A stretch of 64,000 nucleotides of DNA from Fischerella sp. CENA71 (GCA_024239075.1 JANBVI010000088.1:1-64000), one strand, 5' to 3'; shown: positions 1 through 8,121, counted from the stretch's first letter. Notes: a model not told the origin generated them from the letters alone. A program made the numbers and translations.

Positions 1-536
1 AATCCTGTTTCATCTAAGTAATATAAGTTAATTTTACCTTCGGATTCTAAGCGTTTTAGCTCTGATAGCTGTTCCTTCTTTTCCTTGTATTCTATGGGGT
101 CTGGTTGACCGAATACATCTCTTCTCATGCGATGCCAACTCATAGAGAAAGTTTTAAGTATCCTTTTAATTGTGTCAGTACTAACTACAACATTCCATTC
201 GGATTTTACTTTTTGCAATACTTTTTTTAATTGCCTTGGTTCCTGTCTCGCCCATTCTCTAATTTTGGATTCTTGTTCGCGATCAAATATTTTCTTACTA
301 CCTCTGCCGGGTTTGTTATATAGCCCTAACATCCCCTCTGATTCCCAGCGATTTAGCCAGTTATAGATTGTCTTGTAACTCACGTTGAAAATAGTCATGA
401 GTTCCTCGACTTTGATTTTTTGTGAGGCTAATATTAAAAAATGCGCTCTTTGCCGTACCTGATGATGTCGGCTCTGGCGATATATACGTTCTAGTAGTTT
501 CAAAGAAAGAGGGTTTATTTCTCTGATGAAGAACAT
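1..536 (-). CDS. IS630-family transposase, N-terminal part (runs off the left edge)
   Basis: Reading leftward from an ATG at 534-536 the frame is open to the window edge, giving about 178 residues. The first 60 or so hold a helix-turn-helix (VSYKTIYNWLNRWESEG), followed by a second winged-helix-like stretch, and the last visible residues (YYLDETG) match the start of the DDE catalytic domain of IS630/Tc1-mariner transposases, where this Asp is the first catalytic acid. Such enzymes cut and paste their element into TA dinucleotides. The family is recognised from the HTH order and the LDETG motif. The catalytic C-terminus lies outside the window, so activity cannot be judged. The gene points away from the broken kinase that follows it, as expected of an element inserted in that kinase. 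Confidence 0.8.
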   Translation of the reverse strand, partial: MFFIREINPLSLKLLERIYRQSRHHQVRQRAHFLILASQKIKVEELMTIFNVSYKTIYNWLNRWESEGMLGLYNKPGRGSKKIFDREQESKIREWARQEPRQLKKVLQKVKSEWNVVVSTDTIKRILKTFSMSWHRMRRDVFGQPDPIEYKEKKEQLSELKRLESEGKINLYYLDETG

Positions 537-611
537 CTAAAACCTTAATTTTTATGCAAATTTAACTTTGATTATATTCTATCAGTTGTTTGTGTAATTA
601 ATTCTGCTTAG
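1..611 (-). mobile_element. IS630-type insertion sequence, transposase-start end only
   Basis: The element is inferred from the transposase gene and from the abrupt start of kinase homology at about 612. Its exact end between 537 and 611 cannot be fixed because the other terminus is outside the window. A stop codon (TAG, 609-611) lies in the kinase frame immediately before the homology begins. Confidence 0.6.
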
Positions 612-1349
612 TTACTTAATGAACCCGAAAAAGCTAGAGAAATGTTGCAAATAGCTTTTAATAATAGCGTTCGCCTTGTGCGTTTTGTTGAGGAAATTCT
701 TGATCTCGAACGACTAGAGTCTGGCAGAATTCAACTTGAAATGAAAACATGCGAGATCACTAATTTAGTACATCAAGCAATTGAGACTGTGCAAGCGATC
801 GCTAACGAAGCCGGGATTAAAATTTCCGTCATGGTTCCAAATATGCAAATTTCGGCAGCAGCAGACTCAATTATTCAAACATTAATCAATTTGTTAAGTA
901 ATGCTATTAAATTCTCACCTACGGGTGGTACTGTTTGGTTGAGTGCAGAGTTGCTGAGTCCAAAAGAGGAAGCGGAGATGGGAGGACACGGAGACACGGA
1001 GACACGGAGACACGAAGACACAGGAAATTTCGATCAATTACTCGCCGCGTCCCTACGTTTGCCACTCCCCCACTCTCCCTTGTCCCCTGTGTCTTCCCAA
1101 TCTCCCAAAATTCTATTTAAAGTCCGCGATCAGGGACGTGGTATTCCTCCAGAAAAGCTACAAAGCATTTTTGAACGCTTTCAGCAAGTTGATGTCTCTG
1201 ATCGTCGTCAAAAAAGAGGAAGTGGTCTAGGATTGGCCATTTGTAAGAATATTGTTCAGCAACACGGTGGACACATTTGGGTAGAGAGTCTGCTGGGAGA
1301 AGGAAGTACATTTTATTTCACATTGCCAATCACTAGGGAGGAGGCATGA
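612..1349 (+). pseudogene. Sensor histidine kinase, 5'-truncated next to the IS630 element
   Basis: Kinase homology begins in mid-domain at 612 (LLNEPEKAREML) in the second helix of the HisKA dimerisation domain, so the phospho-accepting His and all sensor domains are missing. A stop at 609 closes the frame upstream. An internal ATG at 642 could start a 235-residue product. The ATPase domain is present: N-box (NLLSNAIKFS), G1 box (VRDQGRGIP), F-box region and G2 box (GSGLGLAI), ending in GEGSTFYFTLP. Between N-box and G1 box sits a low-complexity insert of about 48 residues encoded by a dispersed repeat. The stop overlaps the start of the next response regulator (ATGA), the arrangement of a kinase-regulator operon. 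Without the His box the product cannot autophosphorylate, so it is probably a pseudogene. The missing front half should lie left of the IS element. Confidence 0.8.
965..1108 (+). repeat. Purine-arm/pyrimidine-arm dispersed element inside a kinase ATPase domain
   Basis: The left arm is purine-rich (repeats of GGAGACAC), then a short AT-rich centre (GGAAATTTCGATCAATTACTC), then a pyrimidine-rich arm (CCACTCCCCCACTCTCCCTTG). The frame stays open across it. The same architecture recurs at 13471-13592, 14313-14470, 23851-24032 and 49953-50145. Confidence 0.75.
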
Positions 1350-1720
1350 GCAAACGTATCCTAGTTGTAGACGACGAAAGAGACATCCGTAGAGTGGTTC
1401 AAATCTCCCTGGAAAATTTTGCAGGCTGGAAAGCAATCCTAGCTGAGTCAGGAGAGGAAGGATTACTCAAAGTCAGGACTAGTAAACCTATAGACGCTAT
1501 TCTCTTAGATGTATCTATGCCAGATATGGATGGATTTCAGGTTATTGATCGTCTTCGCTCGAATATAGCAACACAATTCATTCCAGTGATACTACTTACA
1601 GCTAAAGTGTTACCGAGCGATCGCCAACGCTTTTCTAAGATGGGAGTTGCTGGTGTCATCACCAAACCGTTTGATCCCATGACTATTTGGAAACAAGTAA
1701 CTGAAATTTTGGGCTGGTAG
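1346..1720 (+). CDS. Single-domain response regulator (CheY-like receiver)
   Basis: This 124-residue protein is one receiver domain with all conserved residues: acidic pair D9-D10, phospho-acceptor D55 in LLDVSMPDMDG, T85 and K106 in TKPFD. With no output domain it would relay phosphate or act by protein-protein contact in the cytoplasm. Its ATG overlaps the stop of the preceding truncated kinase by four bases, so the two were one operon. Translation of the regulator was probably coupled to that kinase, and the IS insertion may have cut it off from its original promoter. Cyanobacterial genomes carry many such stand-alone receivers, and no specific pathway can be named. Confidence 0.9.
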   Translation: MSKRILVVDDERDIRRVVQISLENFAGWKAILAESGEEGLLKVRTSKPIDAILLDVSMPDMDGFQVIDRLRSNIATQFIPVILLTAKVLPSDRQRFSKMGVAGVITKPFDPMTIWKQVTEILGW

Positions 1721-1732
1721 AAGAAGTATGAG

Positions 1733-1775
1733 ACAGGAGGAGGGAAACAAGGAGGACAAGGGAAGGGGGAGGATG
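1733..1775 (+). repeat. Purine-rich repeat half-arm
   Basis: A run of GGAGGACAAGGGAAGGGGGA-type sequence resembles the left arm of the dispersed hairpin elements, but no pyrimidine arm follows. It may be a decayed or single-arm copy. Confidence 0.5.
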
Positions 1776-1933
1776 TCAAGTACTCTTATACGGTGCTTAT
1801 AAGTATCTTACTTTTCAGTTTTATGCTCTGTCTTGAGTGAGTTAAATCTTGGAAAAACCCAGTGTCAGAGTGTAATCTATATTCCCAATCTGCTTTTAGG
1901 TGCGCTCTTGAACGCCCCAAAATTAATTTAATC

Positions 1934-2335
1934 ATGCCCCGCAAGCTGATTTTGCTTATCGATCACGAAGTTTCTATTCGAGCGATTTTACAAGTTTGCT
2001 TAAATCGTCTTGGTGGCTGGGATGTGCTGTCAGTTTCTTCTCTTCATCAAGGGCTTGAAGTTTTAACGATTAAAGAAGCATTATTGCTCAGAAAACCTGA
2101 TGCGATTGTTTTGGATGTACCAATGTTGGAAACAGATAGTCTTGGGATTATTCAAGAATTTATCACACATCCACAAATTAATGATATTCCAATTATTTTG
2201 ATTACCGCAAAAGCAAGTTGGTTTTCGCGTCAACAGCTGCAAGAGATGAATATTGCAGGAGCGATCGCCAAGCCTTTTAATCCAACTAAACTACCAAAAC
2301 AAATAGCTGAACTACTTAAATGGAAATTTGAGTAA
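1934..2335 (+). CDS. Response regulator receiver domain, slightly degenerate
   Basis: The best start is the ATG at 1934 (MPRKLILLIDHE); an open frame continues upstream to 1862 but that part has no receiver homology. From 1934 the product has 133 residues. The acidic pair is reduced: ID-H-E replaces the usual DD-E at the end of beta-1. The acceptor Asp is kept in AIVLDVPM, as are the Thr in ILITAK and the Lys in AKPFNP. It resembles the regulator at 1346 in length, in the unusual GGWD/AGWK segment and in the C-terminal KPF(N/D)P ending, which suggests a local duplication followed by drift. Phosphorylation may be weakened by loss of one Mg-binding acid. Confidence 0.75.
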   Translation: MPRKLILLIDHEVSIRAILQVCLNRLGGWDVLSVSSLHQGLEVLTIKEALLLRKPDAIVLDVPMLETDSLGIIQEFITHPQINDIPIILITAKASWFSRQQLQEMNIAGAIAKPFNPTKLPKQIAELLKWKFE

Positions 2336-2582
2336 AATTAAAATTTTTGATTATTTTAGAATAACACTATTTTTGACTATTTTTTTATTAATTACTTATT
2401 TACTGCTTATTTTTGGCTGATAAATTGATCATGGATTTGGGGTGATCATCTTTTTAATCTGTCTTTTGGTTAATTGGTTTGCTAGGTGTAATTAACCTGA
2501 TTTATGACAGTTTAGAGATGACTTTTTTCATGCAAAATCAGACATACATTTAATACATTACTTTTCATTAGGGGTATCTGCA

Positions 2583-2840
2583 ATGGACAAGCTAATTTCA
2601 TCTTTTAAGAAACTAACTGGAAAATTGCTTTGTAACAATGACGAAACGCAAATACAATTTATCCATGATTCCCTAAATAAAGAGAATATTAATGACTGTG
2701 ATTACTATGCTCAACAGGTAACGGTTGATCTTATTCAAGAATATAAGGATGATGCTGAGTTATTAAATATTTTTCAGCAGGCGGTGCTTACGCGAATACG
2801 CAACACAAACAAGATTGTTGATAAAAGCAACATTCACTAG
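2583..2840 (+). CDS. Small hypothetical protein, 85 residues
   Basis: An ATG at 2583 is preceded by AGGGG at a reasonable ribosome-binding distance. The product is hydrophilic, rich in Asp, Asn and Lys, and predicted helical, with a motif-free middle (DLIQEYKDDAELLNIFQQAV). There is no signal peptide or membrane segment, and I do not recognise a family. It stands alone between AT-rich spacers, downstream of the two receivers and in the same direction. Codon use is ordinary and it has a plausible ribosome site, so it is probably real, but the evidence is limited to the open frame and that site. Confidence 0.5.
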   Translation: MDKLISSFKKLTGKLLCNNDETQIQFIHDSLNKENINDCDYYAQQVTVDLIQEYKDDAELLNIFQQAVLTRIRNTNKIVDKSNIH

Positions 2841-2993
2841 TTCAAGCAATAAAAAGACTGAGAGTTGGGTGAGTGATGGGGATATTGGGAGATTTCTGAG
2901 AGATCGCCCCCGTCACTAGGTCTTTGATGTTTTCCTAGTCTTCTCCCGAATGCGAATGCATCTCTTTGAGGAAAATTGCTGTTAGCTATTTTC

Positions 2994-3055
2994 AAACTAG
3001 GGATTTTTTATCATGTTATTAAACTGTTAATTATTTTGTGATTAATCCCTAGTTT
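2994..3055. repeat. 12-bp inverted repeat with AT-rich loop
   Basis: AAACTAGGGATT (2994-3005) is matched perfectly by AATCCCTAGTTT (3044-3055), enclosing 38 AT-rich bases. It could be a small palindromic element or an RNA stem. Nothing else identifies it. Confidence 0.55.
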
Positions 3056-3334
3056 AGTTTAACATTATCTCAACATTAAGTATCATAATATTTGCTGTAT
3101 TAAATTGCAAACTTGATTGAAATTAATACCTTGATAATTAAAAATTTAAGTTGAATATTAAAATGGTGATCTTCACTAGTAAAATTTTTTCTTATAAGAG
3201 ATACTTTGCTGATAAGTAACTTGAAAGTGTTTAGCAAACTCCCGAACCAAAATCAGTTTGAAGTAAAACCTAACAAACAAGCTAACAGATTGACGATATT
3301 ACAGATTAGCGCTACTATTAATGCTTTCATAAGA

Positions 3335-3470
3335 AAAACCCCAGTTACACTGGGGCTGGGTTGAACGTTTCCTATGTCACTATAATCACGTAGTGATTAT
3401 TCCGAAACAGTGAATTTCACCCATGAAGATGGGTAAAAATTAACCCCGGTCATACCGGGGTTAATTGTGA
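3335..3470 (-). ncRNA. Candidate structured RNA or tandem terminators (four hairpins)
   Basis: Four stems lie within 130 bases: CCCCAGT/ACTGGGG (3339-3355), ATAATCAC/GTGATTAT (3382-3400), ACCCAT/ATGGGT (3419-3434) and a perfect 12-bp stem ATTAACCCCGGT/ACCGGGGTTAAT (3439-3465). Read on the minus strand, both GC-rich stems are followed by five T residues, the form of intrinsic terminators. No minus-strand gene lies to the right to be terminated, which leaves either a small RNA transcribed leftward or remains of a lost gene. The stretch includes AGGAAAC on the minus strand, a motif I associate with Yfr2-type cyanobacterial RNAs, but the fit is too weak to assign it. Confidence 0.4.
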
Positions 3471-3740
3471 GACTAGTTTCAAAAAGAGTTACTAGCAGAG
3501 GATAGAACAGCATTTTGAAGCACAGATTTGAGGTGTATCACATATTTTTTTGTCATTTTTCAATAAAATCTCAACACGAAAAAATGACAAAGTATAGGAT
3601 ATGATTATCGTACACAACCGAGACAACAGCGAAATCAACAAAGGTAGACAAATCAATGTTTGGAGGTTGTAGGAGAGATGTAAGGGTGTGAAGGGGTGGG
3701 AATGGAAAAGGAAAGATGGGTATAAAGATGTGAGGGTGTA

Positions 3741-3825
3741 ATACCAATTTTCCAAAAGAGTACTACAGATGATGACGCCAAGATGCCAAGATTGATTCTG
3801 TTGCGAGATTATAGAGAATTGGTAT
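3741..3825. repeat. Short element bounded by ATACCAATT inverted ends
   Basis: ATACCAATT (3741-3749) and AATTGGTAT (3817-3825) form exact inverted ends of an 85-bp segment. Inside is a piece of a GACGCCAAGATGCCAAG-type repeat, similar to a segment inserted in the helicase gene near 59.97 kb. Its right end touches the next element. Confidence 0.45.
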
Positions 3826-3827
3826 AA

Positions 3828-4043
3828 GAGGATGTTTGAAAAGTCATGCTGTAGCTTGCTTCCCTGAAAGGGTACGTAGCGCAGCGTAGTGAAGCATCTC
3901 CGAGTAATCGCTCCAACCCTAGATTCTACTCTGCGAGAAGCCGCTACGCATCTACGTTCCACTTTGTTCCACACCCTGCGGGAAGCCGCAGAAGCGTCTA
4001 CAGAATGACAAATTATACCTTTTCCAACTTTTCAAACAGCCTC
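3828..4043. mobile_element. MITE-like element, 216 bp
   Basis: GAGGATGTTTGAAAAGT (3828-3844) is mirrored by ACTTTTCAAACAGCCTC (4027-4043), 16 of 17 bases pairing. A direct repeat TAA (possibly TAAGAGG) flanks both ends, as after target-site duplication. No transposase frame fits inside, so it would be non-autonomous. It contains several CTGCGGGAAGCCGC-type palindromic repeats, a sequence also seen near 30.08 kb and in variant form near 50.96 kb. Confidence 0.5.
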
Positions 4044-4774
4044 TAAGAGGGAAGAAGAATTTTTATAAATTTTATATCTTTAAAAATTAAAGTACTCCTA
4101 ATTTTTATCTACACCCAGCAACTCCTCCTACCTATTAATCTGTCAATTTAGTTGTGAGTGATTATTTTTCTCCGTGTCATCACTTCACCACCAACATCTA
4201 TTATTCATTTAAATCTTGACTGAAGATTGTATCTCTATACCGTTTTTGATAAAAGCGAAAATTTTTAAATGAAGCGTATTGAGATTTAACGCAGAAGATT
4301 GTTAATTTTTAATACTAAAGTGATGAGCATGAGGATCTCTTTCTGACTTGTAGGGTGATACCCCTCATCAATTTGAAAATCTTCTCAGAATATTAACCAA
4401 ATACTTATCAGTCAGATTTTTCTATTTTTTAACAAAAATCTCATGTTATTTTGCTCTTATAGATTTATTATTTTGCTCTTATTTTTGTAAGTTAAAATTA
4501 AATAGAAAATCAATCATCAATGTAGTTTAATCTACATTTTATTTAGAAACAAAGAGCCTGATCAATGATAAGCATTAAAAAAAATTATGACTATAATTTG
4601 ATTGGTTATTATCCAGCTATACAACTAATGTAATATCAGCAAATAATATTTCAGCTTCATTGTCTTATTTGGCATGAATTTGAGTCAATGAGCCATAGGT
4701 TTTGATGTCTGGAGTGAGCCGTGAGGAGCAATTAAACCTCTCAATCAACACCCTTAGTATGGTTGTCATACGTT

Positions 4775-5308
4775 ATGAAAAATTCTGCTGAAAATCCTAT
4801 TGACCTAATTGTTGCTAGATTTGGAAATCAAGAACGGGCTGTTGAAGTGCTTGAGGAACTAAAGTATCTTAAGCAGGAAAGAATGATCGGGCTTTGGAAT
4901 GCAGCAGTTATAACTAAGGATGAAAACGGTAAGCTGTTCTTCAAACAAACGGTTCAGACAGTAGGAATCAAACGGAGTGTAGGTATTTGTGGGGTATTAG
5001 GGGCTATTATTGGTATCTTGGCTGGTGGACCGATTACAGGTATTGTGTTGGGTAACGCATCTAGCACTCTCAGTGGAAAATTCATCGATTTGGGTTTTGA
5101 CGAACAAGAACTTAGGGAAATCGGTCACTCTCTGGGTACTAGTAGTTCTGCCATCATTGCTATTGTTGAACACAAGTGGGTCAGAGAACTGGTTGATACC
5201 CTTACCAAATTAGGAGCTAAAATTACTTGCCAGCGTCTAAGGGATGAAGTTGCTGTGGCGATCGCTATAGATGCTGATTTTGAGAACCTGACAGTAGTAA
5301 ATAGATGA
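4775..5308 (+). CDS. DUF1269-family membrane protein
   Basis: The ATG at 4775 is preferred; a TTG four codons upstream has no added support. The 177-residue protein has an N-terminal alpha/beta part with the family's IDLIVARFGNQERAVEVLEEL-like opening and a central GIWNAAVI-type strand, then a glycine-rich hydrophobic segment (residues 75-95, GVLGAIIGILAGGPITG), then a C-terminal alpha/beta part. DUF1269 proteins are small membrane-associated proteins of unknown role, often found with stress genes. The stop overlaps the start of the DUF202 gene that follows, so the two are co-translated and probably act together in the membrane. Confidence 0.75.
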   Translation: MKNSAENPIDLIVARFGNQERAVEVLEELKYLKQERMIGLWNAAVITKDENGKLFFKQTVQTVGIKRSVGICGVLGAIIGILAGGPITGIVLGNASSTLSGKFIDLGFDEQELREIGHSLGTSSSAIIAIVEHKWVRELVDTLTKLGAKITCQRLRDEVAVAIAIDADFENLTVVNR

Positions 5309-5733
5309 AGGATGATATTCCTGCTCCCAAAACACCTAATATCCAAATCGAACTTGCCAAAGAGCGTAACCGAGCTGCCGCTGAACGCACACTCATGGCG
5401 TGGATTCGCACTAGCCTTACCCTGATCAGCTTTGGTTTTGGGATTGATGTCATCGTCAGCGCTATCCGTAGCTTTCAAGTTGTTCGAGACATTAATCCTG
5501 TACGTCTTTCTCGCATTCTAGGTCTTGCTTTCATTGCCTTGGGTATTTATGCAATGATTATGGCAATGATCCAACACCAGCGAGAATTGTATCATATCCG
5601 ACGCGACGAGGAATATCTCTACACTCCCCGTCATTCTCTAGCATTGACAGTTGCGATCGCTCTAGTTTGCATTGCTGTCTTTGCATTTATTGGCATTTTG
5701 GTAAGTGCATTCACTCACAAAAATAGCATGTAG
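5305..5733 (+). CDS. DUF202 (YidH-type) membrane protein
   Basis: The 142-residue product has the family hallmark ELAKERNRAAAERTLMAWI at residues 13-31, followed directly by three hydrophobic segments (about 32-50, 65-88 and 108-130). YidH/DUF202 proteins are small inner-membrane proteins of unproven function. Its ATG overlaps the preceding gene's stop (ATGA). The next DUF202 gene repeats the N-terminal motif nearly word for word, so the pair is a local duplication. Confidence 0.85.
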   Translation: MKDDIPAPKTPNIQIELAKERNRAAAERTLMAWIRTSLTLISFGFGIDVIVSAIRSFQVVRDINPVRLSRILGLAFIALGIYAMIMAMIQHQRELYHIRRDEEYLYTPRHSLALTVAIALVCIAVFAFIGILVSAFTHKNSM

Positions 5734-5866
5734 GTTGTTTCAGGTGTAATTAATTGTGTCCGAGTAGAAACGCAAAATTACCCTGGAGAATGTTGCTAGG
5801 CATTTGGTACAAATTTATATTTATGATGATTAACGTAATATGTTACTCATCAATATGTGAATTTGC

Positions 5867-6283
5867 GTGAGTTTGAGTCCCTTTAAAAAACCGACTATTA
5901 CCACTAACGAATTAGCAAAAGAGCGTAATCGCGCTGCTGCTGAACGCACATTGACAAGTTGGATTCAAAATTGCTTATCATTGATTGGTTTTGGTATCGC
6001 CTTTGATCGCATTTTTAATGCGCTGAATGAGTTGATTCCCAAACATAATCCACACATTGCTATGCAACTGGCTCACATTATTGGTTTGAGCGCGATCGCT
6101 TTAGGCATTTTTCTGTTAGTTTTAGCAACAATTGGATACTTAATCAAAGTCAAATCATTAGAGCAAGAGGAATACTCATATAAATCAACTTATATTGTCA
6201 ATCTATCTGTCTTTGTCGTTTCTGTGATTTTATTTGGTTTGGTGACACTAGTTGCTGTTTTTACTGTAATTTCCTCACCATAG
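5867..6283 (+). CDS. Second DUF202 (YidH-type) membrane protein
   Basis: A GTG at 5867 is the most upstream start after an in-frame stop at 5858, giving 138 residues. The NELAKERNRAAAERTLTSWI motif (residues 14-33) and three hydrophobic segments match the gene just upstream, but the rest has diverged strongly: the Arg after the first segment is replaced by Asn-Cys in WIQNC, and the loops differ. A 133-bp gap separates it from its paralogue, so it may have its own promoter. A heteromeric complex of the two DUF202 proteins with the DUF1269 protein is an inference from their neighbourhood. Confidence 0.8.
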   Translation: MSLSPFKKPTITTNELAKERNRAAAERTLTSWIQNCLSLIGFGIAFDRIFNALNELIPKHNPHIAMQLAHIIGLSAIALGIFLLVLATIGYLIKVKSLEQEEYSYKSTYIVNLSVFVVSVILFGLVTLVAVFTVISSP

Positions 6284-6301
6284 TACTTATCTTTAAGATG
6301 A

Positions 6302-6385
6302 TTTTTTGATTTTGATTTAGTCGCCTTTAGTCCTAATGGTAAATTATTAGCCACTAATGATATACCTATACATCCTGAAATATGA
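6302..6385 (+). pseudogene. WD40-repeat remnant
   Basis: After a stop at 6299 the frame reads FFDFDLVAFSPNGKLLATND and then ends at 6383-6385. VAFSPNGKLLATND is the signature strand of cyanobacterial WD40 propeller repeats. Only one partial blade is left, with no start codon, so this is the tail or a fragment of a lost WD40 protein. Its stop codon overlaps the glpK start. Confidence 0.6.
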
Positions 6386-7869
6386 GTTACATTTTGGCAT
6401 TAGATTTAGGGACAACAGGCAACCGTGCTTTTGTGTTTGATGCTCTTGGCAAAATTGTTGGGCAAGCATACAAAGAACTCACACAGTATTATCCCCAACC
6501 CGGATGGTTAGAACATGACGCCGAGGAGATTTGGCAAGATACTTGTTGGGTGATACAAACTGCGATCGCCAATGCCAAAATTATCCCTAGTGAAATTGTG
6601 GCGATGGGAGTAACCGTTCAGCGCGAAACCTGTTTAATTTGGGACAAAACCACTGGCAAACCTCTACATCAAGCGATTGTTTGGCAAGATCGCCGCACTG
6701 CTCCTTTGTGTAATCAATTACAAACCCAAGGTTATGGTGATGAGATTTACGATCGCACTGGTTTAGTTATCGATGCTTATTTTTCCGCTACAAAGCTCAG
6801 ATGGCTGCTCGATCATGTCACAGGTATTGAGCTCAAAAATGTTTTAGCTGGGACAATTGATACCTGGGTATTGTGGAAACTCACAGGTGGAAAAGTTCAC
6901 GCTACGGATCACAGCAACGCCAGTCGGACAATGCTGATGAATCTGACAAGCTGTACATGGGATGACACCTTACTAGAATTATTGCAAATACCCGCTCATA
7001 TCTTGCCCCAGATCCAACCCAGTTTAGGAAAATTTGGTGTGACTGATAGCACTTTACTCGGTGCGGAAATTCCGATCACTGCTATTTTGGGAGATCAACA
7101 AGCAGCTTTATTTGGTCATGGATGCGATCGCCCTGGTTTAATGAAATGTACTTACGGCACTGGTAGTTTTTTAGTTGCTCACACTGGCTCAGAAATTGTC
7201 CGTTCTCAAAATCGGCTTATTTCTACTGTGGCATGGACGCAAATTCGTAATGGTAGTTTAGATGTGGGCTATGCCTTGGAAGGTAGCATGTTTACCAGTG
7301 GGGCCTGTATCCAATGGTTGCGGGATAGCATGAAGCTGATTCAAACGGCTGCCGAGACAGAAGCGATCGCTAATCAAGTTACAGATAACGGTGGTGTATA
7401 TTTTGTTCCAGCATTTAGCGGATTGGGCGCACCTCACTGGGATATGAGCGCCAGGGGAGCCTTTTTTGGCATTACCGCCGCCGTCCAGCCACAGCATTTA
7501 GTTAGGGCTGTCTTAGAAGCGATCGCCTACCAAGTCAAAGAAGTTGTGCTAGCCATCAGCGGGACTTGCAGCACGACGGTAAATAAATTAACAGTAGATG
7601 GTGGAGCCTGTGAAAATAACTTCCTCATGCAGTTCCAAGCAGATGTGTTAAATATATCAGTTGAACGTCCAGTGATGCGTGATACTACTGTGCAGGGTAT
7701 CGCCATGGCCGCTGGTTTGGCGGCGGGATTTTGGGATAGTTATGAAACGCTGGTGCAACAACGACACATTGATCGTTACTTTTCGCCTGGGATAGGAAGT
7801 GAATATGCAACAGCTAATTTCATCATTTGGCAAAAGGCGGTAGAACGGGCTAAATATTGGGTAAATTGA
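6382..7869 (+). CDS. glpK: Glycerol kinase
   Basis: GlpK phosphorylates glycerol to sn-glycerol-3-phosphate with ATP in the cytoplasm, feeding lipid synthesis or glycolysis. The 495-residue length matches the family. Both FGGY domains are intact: N-terminal phosphate loop DLGTTGNRAFVF (residues 8-19), the glycerol-binding WLEHDAEEIW and VTVQRETCLIWD stretches, HSNASRTMLMNL, the ATP-site GDQQAALFGHG and YGTGSF, and the C-terminal GLGAPHWD and VDGGACENNFLMQFQAD. The TTG-N-R tip differs from the TTSSR of the E. coli enzyme. It stands alone, with its ATG overlapping the stop of a WD40 remnant. The only glycerol-lipid link in the window is the PlsY-like fusion at 24.1 kb. Confidence 0.92.
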   Translation: MSYILALDLGTTGNRAFVFDALGKIVGQAYKELTQYYPQPGWLEHDAEEIWQDTCWVIQTAIANAKIIPSEIVAMGVTVQRETCLIWDKTTGKPLHQAIVWQDRRTAPLCNQLQTQGYGDEIYDRTGLVIDAYFSATKLRWLLDHVTGIELKNVLAGTIDTWVLWKLTGGKVHATDHSNASRTMLMNLTSCTWDDTLLELLQIPAHILPQIQPSLGKFGVTDSTLLGAEIPITAILGDQQAALFGHGCDRPGLMKCTYGTGSFLVAHTGSEIVRSQNRLISTVAWTQIRNGSLDVGYALEGSMFTSGACIQWLRDSMKLIQTAAETEAIANQVTDNGGVYFVPAFSGLGAPHWDMSARGAFFGITAAVQPQHLVRAVLEAIAYQVKEVVLAISGTCSTTVNKLTVDGGACENNFLMQFQADVLNISVERPVMRDTTVQGIAMAAGLAAGFWDSYETLVQQRHIDRYFSPGIGSEYATANFIIWQKAVERAKYWVN

Positions 7870-8121
7870 CCAATCATTCCTTAATGCTACAGAGCAATCA
7901 GTCATAAGTCAAAAATACAAACGCAATTCCATTCCCAAAGAAATTGTATCTTTCTATGATGTTAAAAAGGTACTGTAATTTAAATAACATTTTTTGGGAA
8001 CTAAGAGCAGACAAATTATTTTGCGATCGCACAATGTTTGGATAAACCTAAAAAGTCATAACAAAATCAGCGAAAAAATCACAAAGCTGACTAAAATCAA
8101 TCTAGCTAGCTGGGATTGAAT

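Larger units (their letters stand above)
2841..4774. other. Gene-free, repeat-rich intergenic region
   Basis: No credible coding sequence was found in about 1.9 kb. The stretch is AT-rich and holds, left to right, a 12-bp inverted repeat (2994-3055), a cluster of four hairpins (3339-3465), a short element with 9-bp ends (3741-3825) and a 216-bp MITE-like element (3828-4043). A 160-codon open frame on the minus strand at 3492-3974 runs into the last element and looks like a chance frame. From 4050 to 4756 I see only AT-rich DNA. A small hairpin (GTATG-CATAC, 4757-4771) lies just before the start codon at 4775. Confidence 0.7.

Noticed and set aside
127-366. 79-codon plus-strand frame
   Set aside because: It is the antisense of the IS630 transposase, which has clear HTH and LDETG motifs.
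3335-3470. Assignment of the hairpin cluster to the Yfr2 RNA family
   Set aside because: Only a short AGGAAAC match was seen; the stem and loop order of Yfr2 could not be confirmed.
3492-3974. 160-codon minus-strand open frame
   Set aside because: It overlaps the MITE-like element and palindromic repeats, has no ribosome site or protein-family features, and its composition is that of translated repeats.
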